NCBI RefSeq assembly: GCF_009653635.1
Contig: NZ_PPFD01000003.1
Location: 426,955 to 490,954, forward strand
Source of the DNA: Endozoicomonas sp. OPT23
Lineage (GTDB): Bacteria > Pseudomonadota > Gammaproteobacteria > Pseudomonadales > Endozoicomonadaceae
Length of the DNA: 64,000 nt
Direction of reading: 5' to 3'
Position 1 is the stretch's first letter; each line of letters begins with the position of its first letter. A program made the translations under genes and the position numbers. The notes beneath the pieces were generated by a model that made no database searches, was not told where the DNA came from, and saw nothing but the letters and a program-made list of their open reading frames with translations. Below, one piece after another: positions 44,299-52,246 of this stretch.

Positions 44299-44994
44299 TT
44301 AACTTATGGCTTCTTTGTCTCGTAATCGCGCCAGTATATCTTCAGCCTGCTTTTTCTGCCCACTGATTCCGGCTTCTGCAAGTTTGTTCTTCAGGTTGGC
44401 ACCAGACATCTCGGCGTCCAGCTGCTTTCCCGCTTCAAGACGATCGTCGTATTCTTGCTGCTTATTCTTGATACGATCAAGAGTTTCTTTAGCGGTTACC
44501 ATTTTTGAGTCTGCAGCAACAAAATTTTCAGAGATAGCCGCCGTAGTCTTTTGAACCTGCTCTGTAGTTTTGACCATCGCCAGCTGACGCTGGTAATCCT
44601 TCAGTTGCTTCTCAGACTCAAGGATCATCGCTTTAAGGCGTTCCGCATGCTCTTTATAGCTATCAAGAGCCGTCGCCTGCTCAGCTATTTCTGCTTCAAG
44701 GACCGCAATCTTTTCCGCAACTTCGAGTGCCAGAGGCTCATTACCCTGACTTAAAGCTGACCTTGCATAACCCTCATGCTCAATCTGGCCTGCCCGCAAC
44801 TTTTCCAATTCACGCTCAGCCTGTTTAGCTTTCGCCATCACAGTCGTCAGACTGCTTCTGGCTTCTTTCAGCTGGCTCTCGGCATCAACTATTTCCTGCT
44901 CGAAAATTTTGGTGCCATTTGCATCAACCACTGCTTCACCAATTTCGCGAACACTGCCTCGAAAGAGGGTCATTAGCTTCTGAAGAATATTCAT
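44299..44994 (-). CDS. pspA: PspA/IM30-family membrane-remodelling protein (YjfJ type)
   Basis: The 231-residue protein is almost entirely helical coiled coil, as in PspA/Vipp1. The N-terminal amphipathic helix (ILQKLMTLFRGSVREIGEA) would bind membrane, and the long hairpin (residues ~25-160) and later helices follow. Length and the adjacent DUF2170 gene upstream identify it as the YjfJ branch rather than the PspF-controlled PspA. The family, related to ESCRT-III, polymerises to stabilise or remodel stressed membrane. It is 13 bases after yjfI. Confidence 0.88.
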   Translation of the reverse strand: MNILQKLMTLFRGSVREIGEAVVDANGTKIFEQEIVDAESQLKEARSSLTTVMAKAKQAERELEKLRAGQIEHEGYARSALSQGNEPLALEVAEKIAVLEAEIAEQATALDSYKEHAERLKAMILESEKQLKDYQRQLAMVKTTEQVQKTTAAISENFVAADSKMVTAKETLDRIKNKQQEYDDRLEAGKQLDAEMSGANLKNKLAEAGISGQKKQAEDILARLRDKEAIS

Positions 44995-45007
44995 TTTTTG
45001 TTTCTCC

Positions 45008-45424
45008 TTAAACCAGATATTCAGAAAGTGCCTGGACAGCCTCTAATGCATTGTCATGAAGGGTGACGACTTCATGAATAATATCCTGAGGTTTCGACTG
45101 ACAATGCAGAGCTCCAAACATAACAGTGTGTTCACCGGTACGGGCAAAAGAAGACAGTGGCATGGGAATGTTAAGTTCAAGCATGCTTTCCATGAGCTCT
45201 GCACGGGTTTCAGACCTGATTTCAGAGTCCTGCCATAAATAAACAATACAAAGAATCTGCTGCTCGGTGGCGGTGATATAAACAGGAAGTTCATCATGTG
45301 TCTGCAAGGTCGACACCTGCAGTTGCAGAACAGGTGTCTCCGAAGGAGACAGTCGGCCATTAAACTGATAACCATCCTGTGTCGGATGTTCTTCAAAAAA
45401 TCGGGCCAGTGTTTTTATATCCAT
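45008..45424 (-). CDS. yjfI: YjfI-type DUF2170 protein
   Basis: This 138-residue soluble protein is recognisable as DUF2170 by length, its alpha/beta pattern (ETPVLQLQVSTLQTHDELPVYI, then EQQILCIVYLWQDSEIRSETRAELMESMLELNIPMPLSSF) and its position directly before a pspA/yjfJ gene. The molecular role is unknown. DUF2170 and PspA are consistently neighbours in genomes and are thought to work together. It is the first gene of the cluster, and a paired palindromic operator lies 10-61 bases upstream. Confidence 0.85.
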   Translation of the reverse strand: MDIKTLARFFEEHPTQDGYQFNGRLSPSETPVLQLQVSTLQTHDELPVYITATEQQILCIVYLWQDSEIRSETRAELMESMLELNIPMPLSSFARTGEHTVMFGALHCQSKPQDIIHEVVTLHDNALEAVQALSEYLV

Positions 45425-45434
45425 TATTAATCCC

Positions 45435-45485
45435 TGACATTTTATGTCGTGGGCTCAATTTACAAACAGACGACATAATATGTCA
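45435..45485 (-). promoter_or_regulatory. Paired operator GACATnnnATGTC upstream of yjfI
   Basis: Two palindromic sites, GACAT-TTT-ATGTC (45436-45448) and GACAT-AAT-ATGTC (45472-45484), are centred 36 bp apart. With their flanking T/G and C/A bases they are also inverted copies of each other. The spacing is roughly three and a half helical turns. They lie directly before the first gene of the PspA/flotillin cluster and are a strong candidate for a specific regulator's binding sites. The regulator is not identified; the ribbon-helix-helix-like protein in the cluster is one candidate. Confidence 0.65.
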
Positions 45486-45574
45486 ATGAAATTCACATGT
45501 TAATTTCGACCTGGATCACAGAATATTTTTTGAATCTTCTCTGCACAGACCTTAATGAAAAAGGATGAGCAATA

Positions 45575-45616
45575 AAAAAGGCATCTCGGGAAGACCCGAA
45601 GATGCCTTTTACTTTT
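45575..45616 (-). terminator. Rho-independent terminator of the alcohol dehydrogenase gene
   Basis: A stem GGCATCTCGGG / CCCGAaGATGCC with a four-base loop (AAGA) and A/T-runs on both sides lies 20 bases past the dehydrogenase stop. On the minus strand the stem is followed by TTTTTTATT, so it ends the dehydrogenase transcript and separates it from yjfI. Confidence 0.88.
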
Positions 45617-45635
45617 ATCATCAAAAGCGTGCCTA

Positions 45636-46691
45636 TCAGTGTTCCATCTTGATCACTGCTCGTCCCTGCAATTGTCCTGTTTCCAGCTTTTCAAAGGCTT
45701 CTTCAATGAAACTGAAAGGGTAGATATCCACGTCATTACGAATCAGGCCAGCTTCTGCCAGAGCAATCACTGCCTGAGTATCAGAGATAGTCTGACCCTG
45801 GTAAGTAGTGATTTCAGCATCCTTTGGCAGTGTGCCATACCACTGCTGATTCAGGCTGCCACCGTTTGAACCGACCAAAACAAACATACCGCCTTTGCGC
45901 AGGTTTGCTATGCCATACTCAATGGTCTGATCCAGACCTACAAAATCAAATACCGCTGCGGCGCCATCACCACCAATAGCCTGCTGAATCAATTCAGCGC
46001 TGTTTTCAGCGGTGCCATCAACCACTTCATCAGCACCCAGACCTTTCACATAATCCAGTCTCGCAGGATTGGTATCGACAGCAACTACACGAGCAGGGCT
46101 TAATGCTTTCACAAGCTGAACAGCAAAACTGCCCAGACCACCCGCACCAATCACCAGTGCAGTCGTGCCTGGCTTCAGCTTTGGCAGTGCTTTCTTAACA
46201 CCATGGTAAGACGTCGCAGCTGCGTCAGTCAGAGGACCGGCAGTAACCGGGTCCAGCGTGTTCAACTTGATAATTTCACGTGGATTTTCCACCAGTACAT
46301 AAGGAGCCAGACTGCCGTTACGACCATAACCGCGACCATAGATGCCATAATCACAGTTGTTGTCATTACCTTCCAGGCAGTAGGAACACTTGCCACAGGA
46401 GCTGGACGACATCAGCACAACCGGGTCGCCCTTCTCGAGACCAACAACTCCTTCGCCCACTTCTTCAACCCAGCCACCGGCTTCATGACCGAGAGTAAAC
46501 GGCATCTGCCACTGAATCATGGTGCCGATTTCTTCGGTCAGCTTGCACATCTTCGGGTCGGAACCACAAAGACCATTGCCGCCTACTTTGATAACCACCT
46601 GGCCAGCAGCAACTGACGGCTTTTCAACTTCAACCTGCTGAGGCTTTTCGCCCCAGCTGACCATACGGTACGCATTCATCTTCTCGGACAT
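45636..46691 (-). CDS. Zinc-dependent alcohol dehydrogenase (MDR family)
   Basis: This 351-residue medium-chain dehydrogenase has GAGGA before its ATG. The catalytic zinc ligands are in GLCGSD and TLGHEAGG; the structural zinc site is CGKCSYCLEGNDNNC. The Rossmann motif is VIGAGGLGSFAVQL, with an acidic residue (VAVDTNP) suggesting NAD use. The substrate is unknown. It is on the same strand as the racemase gene 144 bp upstream, with a palindromic repeat between the two, so they may share a catabolic transcript under the divergent AraC regulator. Confidence 0.88.
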   Translation of the reverse strand: MSEKMNAYRMVSWGEKPQQVEVEKPSVAAGQVVIKVGGNGLCGSDPKMCKLTEEIGTMIQWQMPFTLGHEAGGWVEEVGEGVVGLEKGDPVVLMSSSSCGKCSYCLEGNDNNCDYGIYGRGYGRNGSLAPYVLVENPREIIKLNTLDPVTAGPLTDAAATSYHGVKKALPKLKPGTTALVIGAGGLGSFAVQLVKALSPARVVAVDTNPARLDYVKGLGADEVVDGTAENSAELIQQAIGGDGAAAVFDFVGLDQTIEYGIANLRKGGMFVLVGSNGGSLNQQWYGTLPKDAEITTYQGQTISDTQAVIALAEAGLIRNDVDIYPFSFIEEAFEKLETGQLQGRAVIKMEH

Positions 46692-46720
46692 TACTTCATC
46701 CTCTTTTTTATTATTTAATC

Positions 46721-46806
46721 TGTAGACACACGCAATCGAATATTAAAGTGCTGTTTGCCCGCCACTGGCGGAGATATAGCTTCTGAATTTGCATGTCTGG
46801 GTACTT
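46721..46806 (+). repeat. Palindromic intergenic repeat, copy B
   Basis: This copy lies between the racemase and dehydrogenase genes. It shares TGTAGACACACGCAATCGAA with only slight changes from the other copies, then TATTAAAG, the hairpin core GCCCGCC/GGCGG, GCTTCTGAATT and GGGTACTTA. The stem is less perfect (CCCGCCactGGCGG) than in copies C and D. Confidence 0.8.
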
Positions 46807-46835
46807 ATAGGGAATTGATCAGGGAGCGTTCGCAA

Positions 46836-47657
46836 TTACGCGATACCATAACCTTGATGCACTCTCTGCTTACTTTCAGCATCCAGAGGCTTATGATCGT
46901 GCGCTTTGCTGAATACAGGAAAGTCATAGGCCTTTTTCATCGCCAGCATGGCTTCTGTCTGCTTTAGGGAAACCAGTAACGGTGTCACAACCGGCACGAT
47001 TTCACCGTCCACTTCCAGACTGTGCAGTCCGGAACGGAAGCAGTTATCACCCAGACCGCCACAGGCCATGATGATCGCGTCTGCACCGCGACGAACCAGT
47101 TCAACAGCCTGCTCAGATAATCGATCAGCCATTGGCTGCGGGTTTTCAGAAGCTTCAGGCTGCGACTCAATGTAAGGCTTGCACTCTTTCTGCACACCGT
47201 CGTCCAGCAAATGACTGGTCAGGCCATGCTCTGCGATTTGACCTTTAACCACTTCAACCTGACCAGGAAGATCAGGAACCAGCGCCGCGAATTTTCTACC
47301 CAGCTGGCTGACAAAATGCAGGGACGGCTCGCAAATACCCAAGACAGGAATATTGACGACACCACGTGCTTCACTGACACCCGGGTCGTCATAGCAGTTA
47401 ACAATAATGGCATCGAAGCCATCTTCTTCCGCTTTAAGGCTGGCCTTAACAACTTCTGTTTTCAGCAACAATTCAAAGTAGGGATTGCGGTAATCATGGA
47501 GGTTGGCAGGGTCCGGAGCAGGCATAGCACTGACACCACGCACTTCAATTTTAGTGTCTGGATTCAGAACATCTTTATAGGACTGAGTAAACTGCTCGGT
47601 AAGGTAGCTCCAGTATTCCTGAGGAACCAGAGCAACCTGAATGACACAAATCTTCAT
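46836..47657 (-). CDS. Asp/Glu/hydantoin racemase family protein
   Basis: The start is the ATG at 47657 (MKICVIQVALVP), because the frame's upstream part is charged and lacks a ribosome site. The 273-residue protein has the family's two catalytic cysteines in NCYDDPGV (near residue 98) and MACGGLGD (near residue 205), and a Rossmann-like repeat around each. Members interconvert enantiomers of amino acids or hydantoins, or act on related acids. It is transcribed divergently from an AraC-type regulator and followed by a dehydrogenase, suggesting an inducible catabolic unit of unknown substrate. Confidence 0.82.
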   Translation of the reverse strand: MKICVIQVALVPQEYWSYLTEQFTQSYKDVLNPDTKIEVRGVSAMPAPDPANLHDYRNPYFELLLKTEVVKASLKAEEDGFDAIIVNCYDDPGVSEARGVVNIPVLGICEPSLHFVSQLGRKFAALVPDLPGQVEVVKGQIAEHGLTSHLLDDGVQKECKPYIESQPEASENPQPMADRLSEQAVELVRRGADAIIMACGGLGDNCFRSGLHSLEVDGEIVPVVTPLLVSLKQTEAMLAMKKAYDFPVFSKAHDHKPLDAESKQRVHQGYGIA

Positions 47658-47829
47658 TATTCTTATTCTCTTGTCGTCTCGCGCTGTTTCATCATTCTCA
47701 ACAGAGCCAAGCCAAATCGTTAGTAACATCTCCTATTTTTTTTGTACAATTCAAACATTAGAGAATCATAATAAAACTGACGCTCACTGTATCAGCGCCA
47801 ACAATAGAGCTTTTTTTGCACAAATCGTT

Positions 47830-48942
47830 ATGATCTATCAGCTTGCCGCAGACTATTTTTTCAGACTTTGTAGCCCTCAGCTACGACATGCATTACCTGA
47901 TATCACAGGTATTCGTTTTCCTGATGATTTACCTATCATCCCCTTGTCTCCAGATCACGTTCGATTTGCCCGATTGATCAGAACCCTTGATCAACCTCGA
48001 GTTCCTCAACTTTTGGAACACTGGCAGGCAAGGTTCAGAAACAGTCCGCTCAGCGAACACGAAGCCAGGCAGTTTATAAGACAGTTAATGGGTACCTTTG
48101 AAACTGTCGATTTTCTGCTCGATTATCGCTGCACCAGTGGCAGCCACAGGATGGATGAAGGCAGTCTTTATGATTTCAAGGTTTACCGGCCGGGTAAGAA
48201 ACAGGGCTGGAGTCTGCACCTGACAACCACAGGTCAGGGCGTTTATCACTCACTGCACAGTCATCGCTTTGTTGAAAAGGGTGACCTTGTTCTGCTCTCA
48301 CCCGATGCACTTTATGATTACCACCGCATACCAGAAAGTCCTCAGTGGCATTTTCAATGGGCCATTTTCCAACCGGACAGTCAGTTGCTTGACCTGATCA
48401 ACTGGCCCAGGTTCGGTGACGGGCTTTATCACCTTAAAGCCGGTTATAGTGATAACAATAGTGGCTATCAGAAAATCAAACAGGCGCTGACCGAAATTGC
48501 CGAACTTGGCCATTCCTCACAGGAAAGTGTTGTTACCTTACGCACCAACCTTCTAGAGCAGGCTTTGCTCAGAGCAAGACTGATACTGCCAGACTCAGAA
48601 GCCATGCCTCTGGACTCTCGAATACAGCAGGCTATTCAATACATTGAAGAGCACTTTGTGCAGGGATTCTCGGTAACCGAAATTGCCGGTTATTGTGGAT
48701 TGTCTGCAGCCAACCTGACACGACTGATCAAGCAGTACACCGGATTGAGCGTGCTCGAAATCAGGGATGAAAAGCGCATGGCTCTGGCCCGGGAAAAACT
48801 GACCCACAGCAACCTCAACATTGCCGATATTGCCGAGCTCTGTGGTTATTCCGATCAGGCTTACTTTACTCGCTGTTTTCGCCGTTATTTTTCAAGAACA
48901 CCACTGGAATATCGCCAGAGTTATCTCAGGGGCCAGGCCTGA
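47830..48942 (+). CDS. AraC-family transcriptional regulator
   Basis: I start at the ATG at 47830. The frame runs 63 codons further upstream through the divergent promoter region and over the racemase start, which is unlikely to be coding. The 370-residue protein has an AraC-type ligand-binding half (LHLTTTGQGVYHSLHSHRF, PDALYDYHRI) and two C-terminal helix-turn-helix motifs: VTEIAGYCGLSAANLTRLIK, and IADIAELCGYSDQAYFTRCF with the FSRTPLEYRQSY tail. The ~100-residue N-terminal extension is longer than usual. It probably controls the divergent racemase-dehydrogenase genes. Confidence 0.85.
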   Translation: MIYQLAADYFFRLCSPQLRHALPDITGIRFPDDLPIIPLSPDHVRFARLIRTLDQPRVPQLLEHWQARFRNSPLSEHEARQFIRQLMGTFETVDFLLDYRCTSGSHRMDEGSLYDFKVYRPGKKQGWSLHLTTTGQGVYHSLHSHRFVEKGDLVLLSPDALYDYHRIPESPQWHFQWAIFQPDSQLLDLINWPRFGDGLYHLKAGYSDNNSGYQKIKQALTEIAELGHSSQESVVTLRTNLLEQALLRARLILPDSEAMPLDSRIQQAIQYIEEHFVQGFSVTEIAGYCGLSAANLTRLIKQYTGLSVLEIRDEKRMALAREKLTHSNLNIADIAELCGYSDQAYFTRCFRRYFSRTPLEYRQSYLRGQA

Positions 48943-49021
48943 CGGAAAGACCTCCAGACTCATCATAAGAAAGTCTCTAATCAGTCGAATACAACACTAT
49001 CCTTTTCGTTGGTTAGCACTT

Positions 49022-50263
49022 ATGAACAAGCTAAAAACCGCCTTCCTTGCAGCTTTTATACTGATGTTTCTTAACAGTGCCAGGGCAGAGAGTCCACTGC
49101 TGACCAGCCAGATTCCATCAGGCTTTTCCCAGCCCTTTACCAGGCTGGCTAATGATAAGGTGGAGCGAATTTTCCTGACCACTTATCAAAATACTTATAA
49201 ACGGCTCAAACTTGATGGCGATCATTATCAAGCTTCATTACTGCTCAATGCTCCGATCTCAGGCCAAACGAATCGACGAGGCAGGCACCTGCTCTCGTTT
49301 TCTGCGTTTTCAGGTTTTCTGAAACTGGCAAAGTGGGGACTGGATACCGGCGCAAACATTAATATGGGTGATAAAGACAATGCCACCATGCTCAGAATGG
49401 CTATAGCCAACAAGCTTGAGTACATTGTCGAGTTTGCTCTTCGTCATGGCGCTAATCCAAATCTGCTGCAGGGAATGGCCCTTAATAACACCATGGGGGA
49501 TATGAAGAACTTTGGCTGGCCTATCGCTGGCTTTGAGCTGGCCTGGAAGCATGGTGCAAAACTTAGAACACCAATGCAAAGGCAAAAAATTGAAAACTAT
49601 CTGATAAAGATCACCAGTGATGATCCGGAAGCTCAAAACAGGCTCAATTACTTTCTTAATTTGCTGAACGACCCTACGGCTCTCATATCTTCAGCCATTC
49701 CCGATGAAAACAGTATCACTGCAGGCCTTATCCCAACGTATATGATTGGAAAAATGGATGGCGCCTTATTGAATGAAATCAAGCGACAACGATTCACCAA
49801 AACTCATATCGAACAATTCAATGTGAATGGCATGTATCTGCCTCACTACCTGACGTTCAACGGTATGGAAAAGAGCCTTGAACATATTCTAAATAGCCTG
49901 CCGCCTGCCGAGGCTGAGGCCTGGGTAACGAAACGCGACTATACCGGAAATGATCTGATAACTTCTGCCATCAAAAGCCTTAATTCAAAGCTGTTAAAAA
50001 TGATTTTGACCTTTTCGAAAAAGTCTCTGAATGAACCCGTACCTGATATTGACGGATTCTACAGCCGCGGAGACACACCACTGCATATCGCTCTGAAATG
50101 GCATGCACCTGACGAGCTTTTTGATGTTCTATTCGATTCAGGTGCTGAAAAGAGCCTTGAAATTGAAAACAGTCGTGAATTAACACCTGAACAGATGCTT
50201 GATGCATGGTACTTGAACTCTCATGAATATCCTCGACTGAAAAGCATTTTAAAAAGAGATTGA
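49022..50263 (+). CDS. Exported ankyrin-repeat-like protein
   Basis: I start at the ATG at 49022, giving a signal peptide (KTAFLAAFILMFLNSARA); the frame upstream overlaps the AraC gene. The 413-residue product has ankyrin-like units: FSGFLKLAKWGLDTGANINM with DNATMLRMAIANKLEYIVEFALRHGANPN (about 100-145), and GDTPLHIALKWHAPDELFDVLFDSGAE near 350-375. The repeats between them are degenerate. Ankyrin proteins exported by host-associated bacteria often act in host cells, which is inference here. The gene ends two bases before the start of a Ser/Thr kinase gene, so the pair is coupled. Confidence 0.72.
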   Translation: MNKLKTAFLAAFILMFLNSARAESPLLTSQIPSGFSQPFTRLANDKVERIFLTTYQNTYKRLKLDGDHYQASLLLNAPISGQTNRRGRHLLSFSAFSGFLKLAKWGLDTGANINMGDKDNATMLRMAIANKLEYIVEFALRHGANPNLLQGMALNNTMGDMKNFGWPIAGFELAWKHGAKLRTPMQRQKIENYLIKITSDDPEAQNRLNYFLNLLNDPTALISSAIPDENSITAGLIPTYMIGKMDGALLNEIKRQRFTKTHIEQFNVNGMYLPHYLTFNGMEKSLEHILNSLPPAEAEAWVTKRDYTGNDLITSAIKSLNSKLLKMILTFSKKSLNEPVPDIDGFYSRGDTPLHIALKWHAPDELFDVLFDSGAEKSLEIENSRELTPEQMLDAWYLNSHEYPRLKSILKRD

Positions 50264-50265
50264 AC

Positions 50266-51219
50266 ATGCTTTTTCAAACCAGAAAATGTCAGATGGCATT
50301 GTCGTATACGAGTGAATTCAGAAAGACGGAAGAAGGTAAAAGTATTGCAGGTGTTTTCAGAGGTGGAGGTGTCAAAGTAGTAGGGGCAGTTCAACGACAA
50401 ATCTCGGAAACCGCCGATAGCGGACATGCAGCCATTCAATTTCTTCACCCTGATCAGGCACAACCGGACAAGCTTGTGGTCAGAAAAATTGCTCGTACTG
50501 ATAATGAACGCACTGATATTGCTAGCGAGAAAAAATTTTTAGGTAAGGTGCAGGGACCCGGTATTCAAAAACTGGTAGAGACTGACTCCAACGTGTTGAC
50601 AACCGCTTATGCGGGTAAGGATCTGCATCAGCATATGACAATTGCTCTGGACAGCTACGACTCTCCTCTAATTGGACTCACCACAGAAGTTTTTTACCCT
50701 CTCGCACTACAGCTAATGACTGCAATTAAGCACACCCATAATAAGAAAGTATTTCACCTCGACATAAAACCGGAAAATGTTTTTGTTTCTGATGATTATA
50801 CTGAACTAACGCTAGGGGATTTTGGACTCGCAATTGATGTTGACGTTGAACTCAATGATGACTCAGACCCCGTTGAAGCTGTATGTGGAACAGAAGGCTA
50901 TATTCCTCCAGAAGTTATTAACTCTGGCCCTATTACTCAATTTTCTGATGTTTACTCGGCAGGCGCTACACTGTTCGAAATGCTGACCGGCAAACCTTTT
51001 GGAGAGGATTCAAGCAGTGATATTTTCAAAAACGAGGCAAACTTCGCTCGACATAAGCAAAAGCAGCTCGCTATTGTAAAAAAGATCGCCCCTGAACTTA
51101 AACCACTACTCGACGCCATGCTGACCTGGTCTTATGAAACAAGATTTCCAGTAGGTGACGCAATTAAACAACTGCAAGACTGTTATCACTTCCACCTCGA
51201 GAGTGTAACCCCTGTGTAA
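50266..51219 (+). CDS. Eukaryote-like Ser/Thr protein kinase
   Basis: The 317-residue protein starts at the ATG at 50266 (a TTG two codons earlier overlaps the ankyrin stop). Kinase motifs: a Gly-rich FRGGGVKVVGAV loop, Lys in LVVRKIAR, Glu in SEKKFL, HLDIKPENVF near residue 164 (HRD with Leu in place of Arg), DFG at 184, GTEGYIPPEV (PPE for APE) and DVYSAGATLFEMLTGKPF. Key catalytic Lys, Asp and Asn are present, so activity is likely. There is no membrane helix or sensor domain, unlike most bacterial Ser/Thr kinases; it may act in the cytoplasm or be delivered to a host. Confidence 0.82.
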   Translation: MLFQTRKCQMALSYTSEFRKTEEGKSIAGVFRGGGVKVVGAVQRQISETADSGHAAIQFLHPDQAQPDKLVVRKIARTDNERTDIASEKKFLGKVQGPGIQKLVETDSNVLTTAYAGKDLHQHMTIALDSYDSPLIGLTTEVFYPLALQLMTAIKHTHNKKVFHLDIKPENVFVSDDYTELTLGDFGLAIDVDVELNDDSDPVEAVCGTEGYIPPEVINSGPITQFSDVYSAGATLFEMLTGKPFGEDSSSDIFKNEANFARHKQKQLAIVKKIAPELKPLLDAMLTWSYETRFPVGDAIKQLQDCYHFHLESVTPV

Positions 51220-51349
51220 TTCTCCTCAGTCCTCCTTCAGTCAAAGCATACGTAAAAACATATATACGAAAAATAATATATTTCTGTAAAATGCATTCCT
51301 ATCCTAGGCAGTCATACTTGCTGTCAGCTTGTTTATCAGGATATACGAC

Positions 51350-52141
51350 ATGTATTCCATTTTGTTTTTATGTACAGGTAACTCTGCTCGCTCACAGCTG
51401 GCAGAAGCCCTTTTCCGTCAAGCTGCAGGCGATCAGTTTCAGGTGTTCAGTGCTGGAACCGACCCTGATGAGGTTGATGCCCGTGTATACCGCGCGCTCA
51501 AGCTTCAGGGAATAACGGCCTCCGACCTGAAAAGTAAAACCGTTGAAGAGTTATCGCAGAACTATTTCGATTACGTCATCACTCTCTGCGACAAAGCCAG
51601 CCGTGAATGCGCTGCTTATCCTGAATCGCAAGCACTGGTTCACTGGGACCTGTCTGACCCTCGACCAGAATCTGGACTGAGACCTTTCCTTGATGCTGTC
51701 AGTTTCCTTGAGCAAAAAATCACTGAGTTTCTTCAGTTGGGATTTTCAAAGAAACCTCAGCCTGAAGAGTTAACGGTTCAGTTCTTCAAGATACTCAGTG
51801 ACAAGACCAGACTGCGCACCCTGATGCTGATTGAAGATGAAAAAGAGCTTTGCGTGACGGAACTGGTTGATGCTCTGGATGAAAGTCAGCCGAAAGTATC
51901 ACGCCATCTTGCTCAGCTAAGAGAAGTTGGCGTTCTGGAGATCAGACGACAGGGGCAGATGATTTTTTATCGCCTGGCGGACGAACTACCTCAGTGGTGC
52001 AGAAAAGTTCTCGAGGTTTCTCGAATTGGTAATCCGGCGCTGATAAATCAGGAAAAAATCAGACTGAAACAGTCTAACATTCGATCTGTTTGCTGCCCGA
52101 AAGAAAGCAGTGACGCAGCCAGACAATTAAGTATTTGCTAG
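51350..52141 (+). CDS. Arsenate reductase (LMW phosphatase type) fused to ArsR repressor
   Basis: The ATG at 51350 is preceded by AGGA nine bases away; a TTG seven codons upstream is less likely. Residues 1-135 are a low-molecular-weight phosphatase/ArsC domain with the C-x5-R loop CTGNSAR (Cys8 to Arg14) and DLSDPRPESG near its end. Residues ~140-235 are an ArsR winged helix (FFKILSDKTRLRTLMLI, ESQPKVSRHLAQLREVGVLE). The classical CxC metal site reads CVT, lacking the second Cys. A C-terminal tail has CCPKESS and a final Cys that could form a different arsenite site. The next genes are a GAPDH and arsJ, so it is the regulator and first enzyme of an arsenate operon. Confidence 0.85.
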   Translation: MYSILFLCTGNSARSQLAEALFRQAAGDQFQVFSAGTDPDEVDARVYRALKLQGITASDLKSKTVEELSQNYFDYVITLCDKASRECAAYPESQALVHWDLSDPRPESGLRPFLDAVSFLEQKITEFLQLGFSKKPQPEELTVQFFKILSDKTRLRTLMLIEDEKELCVTELVDALDESQPKVSRHLAQLREVGVLEIRRQGQMIFYRLADELPQWCRKVLEVSRIGNPALINQEKIRLKQSNIRSVCCPKESSDAARQLSIC

Positions 52142-52234
52142 TAAGTGTTTAGACGCACGTAATCGAATATTAAATGGCTATATCCCCGCCACCGGCGGGG
52201 ATATAGCTTATGAATTCATATGTTCGGGTACTTA
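52142..52234 (+). repeat. Palindromic intergenic repeat, copy A
   Basis: This copy fills most of the gap between the arsC-arsR fusion and GAPDH genes, starting right after the fusion's stop. It has TTTAGACGCACG, AATCGAATATTAAATGGCT, the hairpin core TATCCCCGCC / GGCGGGGATA (perfect 10 bp stem with a three-base loop), AGCTTATGAATTC and GGGTACTTA. TAAGT and ACTTA at its ends also pair. Confidence 0.82.
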
Positions 52235-52246
52235 AGAGGTAAGAAT

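Noticed and set aside
47641..47829. Upstream extension of the AraC regulator
   Set aside because: It would cover the divergent promoter region and the racemase start and has no similarity to AraC proteins.
48821..49021. Upstream extension of the ankyrin-like protein
   Set aside because: It overlaps the conserved C-terminus of the AraC gene and would bury a clear signal peptide.
51255..51285. ArsR operator before the arsC-arsR fusion
   Set aside because: An AT-rich, partly symmetric stretch (ACATATATACG ... TATATTTC) is present but too loose to call an operator.
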